Shown here one piece after another: positions 59,314 to 64,000 of a stretch of DNA of 64,000 bases. Position 1 is the stretch's first letter. Every line of letters begins with the position of its first letter. Source of the DNA: Metarhizium brunneum (lineage: Eukaryota; Ascomycota; Sordariomycetes; Hypocreales; Clavicipitaceae); contig NC_089426.1 in assembly GCF_013426205.1 (NCBI RefSeq), positions 1,922,001 to 1,986,000 on the forward strand, given 5' to 3'. The notes under the pieces were generated by a model. It worked only from the letters and a program-made list of their open reading frames with translations. It had not been told where the DNA came from and did not search any database. The position numbers and the translations under genes are program-made.

Positions 59314-61884
59314 ATGTCGACGCCAACGACGGCCGTGGCCACACTCCCTCACTACCACCTCGCCCACCAGGCTCACCACCACCCATCGTCAACGACGTCA
59401 AATTATCGCACCACGGCTGCCAATTCTTTGCTGTACGCGCCAAACCCATCTGTGCCGACGTCGTCGTCGTCCAACGCGGCACGCCTTTTGCCTTTCGACC
59501 AGGCTGGCAGCCGTAATGCCGGCTACACTTCGTCGGATGCCATAACCCAGAACCTTCAGCCCCAATCGCCACCAGCACCCCCTCCCCACGACCACTATCT
59601 ACCTCGCGACCACCACATTGAAACCTCAACCCCAACAACTCCGAGACATCGCATTCATCATAACTACTCATCCACCATGGGCAGTGCAGCGGCTACCGCC
59701 ACGGCTCCTTCTACAGCCGCTGCCGCCGGGCCTACTGCTCACGACCATGACCCTACCTCACGGAAACGCCGTCGCTCCCGGGAACCCGACTGGAATACCT
59801 TCTATCGCAACGGTTTGCCAAAAGAAATTATCGTCATTGACGACACCCCGGAGCCGGAGGCCAACAGCAGTCGAAAATTGGCATCCTCCAACACAAATGG
59901 CGATGCACCTGCCGGTGCTGCTTCCTACGAGGCGACTGCTACCAACACTCGCCAGCCCGTGAAGCGACGACGTCGGGATGCTGCCGCTTCGGGCTATCAC
60001 GTTCAATATGTGGGCTCCCGCACAAACACACCGCTGCAACACGGCACACCCATCGGCTCTACACTCTCAAGTGACCGCACCAACTCATTTCTCAACACCA
60101 CCGCCCCGACTTCTCTTTCTTCCAATAGCCAGTACGATGAGGCTCCTGTTCCTTTGAAGCGCAAGCGGACTACCCGTCAACAGGCGGCCAACGAAGCGAA
60201 ACGTCGGGATGTCGATGGCCTAGGGGGCCGACTTCTCACGTACAAGCCACCACCCTTCCCCCCGAAAAAGGTTGCAGATGTTCAAGTCCGGGTTGTACAC
60301 GATGTGAGTCTTGCATTGCTTTTTTTTTCACCTCACCATCTCCCCGTCGATTGGTCTATGGACCTGAGTTCAGCGTCAACGCAGATATATAACGCTCCTT
60401 GTTTGTGTATAAATGTGTTGCTAACTTTTCTTCTTCAACAAAACAGCACTACTCAAAGAATGTAAAGGTTGATGATGACGACGGGCACTATATCGTTGTT
60501 CCGGATGCGGAACTCACGGAAAAATGTACGTCAAATTTCACCTGTGTTCTTCTCCTAAGTACATGCATGTCTAATCTATGCAAAGACCAAATTACGCGCC
60601 TGCTTGGCCAAGGAACTTTTGGCAAGGTTGTTCAAGCTCGTGATCAAAAGCGGAACCAAGCTGTTGCCGTCAAAATTATTCGATCAGTGCAAAAATACCG
60701 CGACGCGTCAAGAATTGAACTGCGAGTACTTGCTACTCTGAAGGCTAATGACGCCAACAATCGATATCGATGCATACACCTAACGGACTGCTTTGACTAT
60801 CGAGGCCATATATGCATTGTCATGGACCTCTTGGGCCAGAGTGTCTTTGACTTCTTAAAAGGCAATGGTTTTGTACCTTTTCCTAACAGTCATATTCAAA
60901 ACTTTGCTCGTCAACTCTTTACAAGTGTAGCCTGTGAGTACAAGTCGTCTCCAAGTGCTTTTAATACTCTTGCACGCCGCTGACTAGGACCAGTTCTGCA
61001 CGATCTCAACTTAATTCACACCGATCTCAAGCCAGAAAACATCCTTCTCTGTGATGACTTGTACCAGACATTCACATATAACCGGAAAATTCCCTCATCC
61101 TCAACAACTATTAACAGGCAAGCCTCTCAGCGGCGGGTATTGTTAAATACGGAGATTCGGTTAATTGATTTTGGGTCGGCAACATTCCAGGATGAGTATC
61201 ACTCATCTATCGTCTCAACAAGGCATTACCGAGCTCCAGAAATTATCCTGGGACTGGGATGGTCGTTTCCTTGTGACATCTGGAGCATTGGCTGTATCTT
61301 GGTCGAATTCTTCACAGGCGACGCCTTGTTCCAAACGCACGATAACCTTGAGCATCTGGCCATGATGGAAGCCGTCGTGGGTTCGAGGATAGATACTCAT
61401 CTCGTGCAGTCTGTAAACAAGATGTCGACAAGGAGCGGCGGCAATCCGGCGTCCAAGTAAGTTCTCACCCTTTTCGCCTCTGAACTTTGTCCTGACCTGC
61501 ATAGATACTTTAAACGTCTCAAACTTGACTATCCTACTGCAGATACAACGCGAGGTTCCAGGAGATTTGTCAAAGCGATGAAGCACCTTCACGTAGGTTC
61601 CATTTTGCCTCCTTGACACATGTACGACTGTCCTCTAACTGTCACAATAGGACATTATTCCATCGAGTAATCAATTCTTCAAGCATTTCCTTGATTTACT
61701 ACAAAAAATCTTTGTATACGACCCTGCACGTCGTATTACTGCCAAGCAGGCCTTGAATCATCCCTGGTTCGATGAAATCGCCCAGCCGGATGATGGCACG
61801 GAGGCCGCGAAGATTCGACAGGAAAGAAAACGACTGGAACAGGAAAAGGCTCGAGCTCACCACCATCGTTACGTGGCCTCATGA
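59314..61884 (+). CDS. lkh1: LAMMER-type (CLK/Lkh1-like) dual-specificity protein kinase
   Basis: CLK-family kinase; fungal members phosphorylate SR-type splicing factors and influence growth, flocculation and stress responses. Six exons: 59314-60303, 60447-60525, 60586-60933, 60994-61456, 61505-61592 and 61651-61884, giving 733 aa. Exon 1 encodes a disordered head (1-330), His/Ser/Thr-rich with basic NLS-like patches ([31 protein letters not shown]). The kinase domain starts at about 357: GQGTFGKV (364-371), VAIK-type lysine K386, catalytic HTDLKPEN (481-488; the HTD form is typical of CLK kinases), DFG 531-533, RHYRAPE 549-555 and the family motif [11 protein letters not shown] 592-602. The last exon gives [19 protein letters not shown] and a basic helix. 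I chose the ATG at 59314 because upstream in-frame sequence is made of an 8-bp tandem repeat. The second intron is 60 nt, in frame and stop-free. Confidence 0.94.
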
Positions 61885-63281
61885 CGACTACCTACTGTAG
61901 TACAATCTCTTTGACCACGACGAAAACACGACCAGTTCCATCTTGTACGGGTCTCGTATCTATTTTCTTTTTTTTTGTTATAACGACTATATATATATCT
62001 ATTTGTGAGCATGGTTATCGGAGTTCGTGGACCTCTTTTACCTCACTTGCAGCGGAGGATGGATTGAACGAACCGGGTCAAGCTTTTCCTGACAATACGT
62101 GGTTATTGGGATCCTGGCTTCCGAGGCGTTTTGTTCGGAAGACAGGCAGACTGGAGACGGTGTCTCGTATTGAATTTCTTCGTTTTGGAGCTTTCCTGGT
62201 ATCAGATCTAGGACCGAGATGTTCAAGCCAGTATGGACAAGAAGCTAATGTTTCTCCCATGAACTGCACTATTCCAACTTTCGTACTAACGCCATACTCC
62301 GCCTGTCTACCTCCATGGAAGTAGCTAGACCGAGGATTGTGTCCAACCTTGATCTTTACAGCAATTGCCTCGGCGATTTTTAGAGTGCAGCCAGTTAGCG
62401 AAAGAATTTCACTTTTTATCATCATGCTGTAATCCGGTAAGGTCGAAGGGAACAGTTTTAAGTCCCAGAGGCGCTGCGGGTATCAGCTGCAGCACATAGC
62501 GTTGGATGTTCATCTTTTTAGTCAAGCCTTTTATTTTTCTTTTATTTTTGTTTTTGGCTAGCATGTACTGTAGCACACATGACCACATCATGCCTTTGTT
62601 ATTCTATGAAGCATTTTCAGAAATCGGCTGCGGCCGGGTGTCGAAGACGCGTATTGGCGCCCTACTATTTTCTTTCTCTTCAGCGGTGTCTTATCCGTTC
62701 AAGATTCAATGCTGGACATTATTGATGTCGAAACCACGGCGCACCAACTAGCAATGCTTTTTGCACCAGTTGAAGGCTGCTTGTATCTATTCACATAGCC
62801 ATGAGACGCGGGGCAATATTGAGCAGTATACTGTTGTTGTAAGAGCAGAGCAAGAACAATGGAAACAAGAATTGCGTGCCAAGCTTTAGCAGCAATGGAA
62901 GAAAATTTTGTTCACAATGACGGCTGTGCAGAAACACGAGACACGAGACTTGATACATGCGAGCGTTTATGTATATGATTCATTGCACGACCACATGACC
63001 GGCGCTGGACGCCTCGAGTGTCTCTATTAAAACTGAACGGCTTTCATAGCATAGGACGGTTGAAAGAGCCTACCAACTGTCAAGGGTATCCGACCACCGG
63101 GGAATTTCTTACTGTGTGTTGGTTCATCTATAGAATAGGGGCCGGCTGCACGACCAGGAGCAAACGTTGCGTTGAACAAGATGCCGCGCAGACTGAAGTA
63201 GCAGCAAGAGCGTCCTCACATGGGGATCGTGCAACGGCAAAACCCGCCGCCCGACTCATATTCCTCGGTGCTCAGACCCAT
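61885..63281. other. Intergenic region between convergent kinase and ICL/PEPM-family genes
   Basis: About 1.4 kb with both 3' ends. Frames here (for example 62078-62425 minus) have no recognisable family. Contains T-rich tracts near 61965 and 62520. Confidence 0.6.
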
Positions 63282-64000
63282 CTACACGCCGTCGTATAAG
63301 CTCCCACCAGCCTCGTCCTCAACCCTCACTGCGTCCTCCAGGCCCACAATGGTAAACAGCCTCTTGGGGGTGAACTCGGGGTCTAGGCCGGTCCTCCCCG
63401 TCTCCTTGATGCGCACAAAGGCCTCCCGGATGGCGTTGTACGCGGGCGCCAGCGCGGCAAAGGGGAAGATGACAACCTTGAACCCCAGCTGCCTCGCCTC
63501 GTCGGGCGTCCACGAGGGCGTCGCCCCGTGCTCGACCATGTTGAGCAGCACGGGCACGGGGGCCAGCGCGCGACACACGTCCCTCGCTTGCTGGTCGTTC
63601 TGGATGCCCTCGAGGAAGGCTACGTCGGCACCGGCTTCGGCGGCGGCCTTGAGACGCCGGACGGCCTCGTCGAAGCCGTCTGTCTGGAGTGCATCCGTGC
63701 GGGCAATGACGACAATGTCCGAAGCCAGGCGGCGGCGGGCCTGGGCGGCGGCGCGGATCCGCTGCACAAAGGTGTCTGTGTCGACGACGGCCTTGCCGCC
63801 CAGGTGGCCGCAGCGTTTTGCCTGGATCTGGTCCTCGATGTGGAGGGCTGCCACGCCACTGCGGTGGTATTGGGCGACGGTGCGGGCAACCATGTTGGCG
63901 CCGCCGTAGCCCGTGTCTGCGTCGGCGATGAGCGGTATCTGGGGGTCAAGGTTGGCCATCATTTCGGCGTGGCTGCGCATGTCGTTGAGGGTTGCGAGGC
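63282..64000 (-). CDS. Isocitrate lyase/PEP-mutase superfamily enzyme, C-terminal part, start outside window
   Basis: Mg-dependent alpha/beta-barrel C-C or P-C lyase of the group containing methylisocitrate lyase, oxaloacetate acetylhydrolase and carboxyPEP mutase. The frame is open to the right edge, so the N-terminus is missing; about 239 residues are visible. Counting from the Met at 63980: the metal/substrate loop PLIADADTGYGG (16-27), HIEDQ (47-51), and the active-site signature AKRCGHLGGK (54-63), containing the catalytic KRCGH. Downstream are SDIVVIARTDALQTDGFDEA and VPVLLNMVEHGATP. The C-terminus ends GGSLYDGV. The sequence resembles fungal proteins annotated as carboxyPEP mutase-like or oxaloacetate hydrolase-like; residues seen do not decide the substrate. 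The coding strand is strongly G/C-rich, which creates a long antisense frame (63220-63909) that I disregard. Confidence 0.88.
   Translation of the reverse strand, partial: LATLNDMRSHAEMMANLDPQIPLIADADTGYGGANMVARTVAQYHRSGVAALHIEDQIQAKRCGHLGGKAVVDTDTFVQRIRAAAQARRRLASDIVVIARTDALQTDGFDEAVRRLKAAAEAGADVAFLEGIQNDQQARDVCRALAPVPVLLNMVEHGATPSWTPDEARQLGFKVVIFPFAALAPAYNAIREAFVRIKETGRTGLDPEFTPKRLFTIVGLEDAVRVEDEAGGSLYDGV

Noticed and set aside
62078..62425. 115-codon minus-strand frame downstream of the kinase
   Set aside because: Looks partly protein-like but has no recognised family and lies in a 3'-to-3' spacer.
63220..63909. 229-codon plus-strand frame opposite the ICL/PEPM-family gene
   Set aside because: Antisense shadow of a G/C-rich gene; Ala/Ser/Arg-rich translation without domains.

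Overview
The window is nuclear DNA from a filamentous ascomycete, most likely a Sordariomycete and possibly Hypocreales. The evidence is short introns (about 50-95 bp) with GTRNGT donors and CTAAC-like branch points, long gene-free spacers, and gene families typical of Pezizomycotina (PalH, vacuolar HMT1-type ABC transporter, KP4-like secreted proteins, LAMMER kinase with a long disordered head). The genus assignment is inference. No tRNA, rRNA, CRISPR or bacterial-type operon was seen.

Layout. 1-2838 (+): 3' part of TEL1/ATM kinase. 4371-5210 (+): secreted protein with two tandem KP4-like domains. 6163-8729 (+): cullin-4. 9420-11846 (-): large Q/P-rich protein of unknown function. 16902-19519 (+): PIF1 helicase. 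20477-22835 (+): EDC3 decapping activator. 23258-23824 (-): solitary Gag-like ORF. 26447-28822 (+): PalH/Rim21 pH sensor. 30068-31432 (+): LAG1-type ceramide synthase. 33026-36248 (-): HMT1-type half-ABC transporter. 49512-50076 (+): small unknown protein. 51154-53970 (-): CDC48/p97 in six exons. 59314-61884 (+): LAMMER kinase in six exons. 63282-64000 (-): partial isocitrate-lyase/PEP-mutase family enzyme, running off the right edge.

Most are single-copy housekeeping or signalling genes with independent promoters; they do not form an obvious pathway cluster. Four (TEL1, CUL4, PIF1, CDC48) act in genome maintenance or ubiquitin-linked turnover of chromatin proteins, but nothing in the sequence shows co-regulation. 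Two long spacers (11847-16901 and especially 36249-49511) and a third (53971-59313) carry no convincing gene. They hold short tandem repeats, homopolymer tracts and a recurrent word, TACGGAGTA/TACTCCGTA, found nine times and never inside a called gene.

The most unusual single locus is the KP4-like gene, whose layout (signal peptide, domain, basic/acidic linker with dibasic sites, second domain) looks like a precursor processed into two cysteine-rich proteins. Also worth a look are the intact solo Gag-like ORF, the in-frame stopless 60-nt intron just ahead of the kinase domain of the LAMMER gene, the very short exons of CDC48 and TEL1, and the two possible starts of PIF1.
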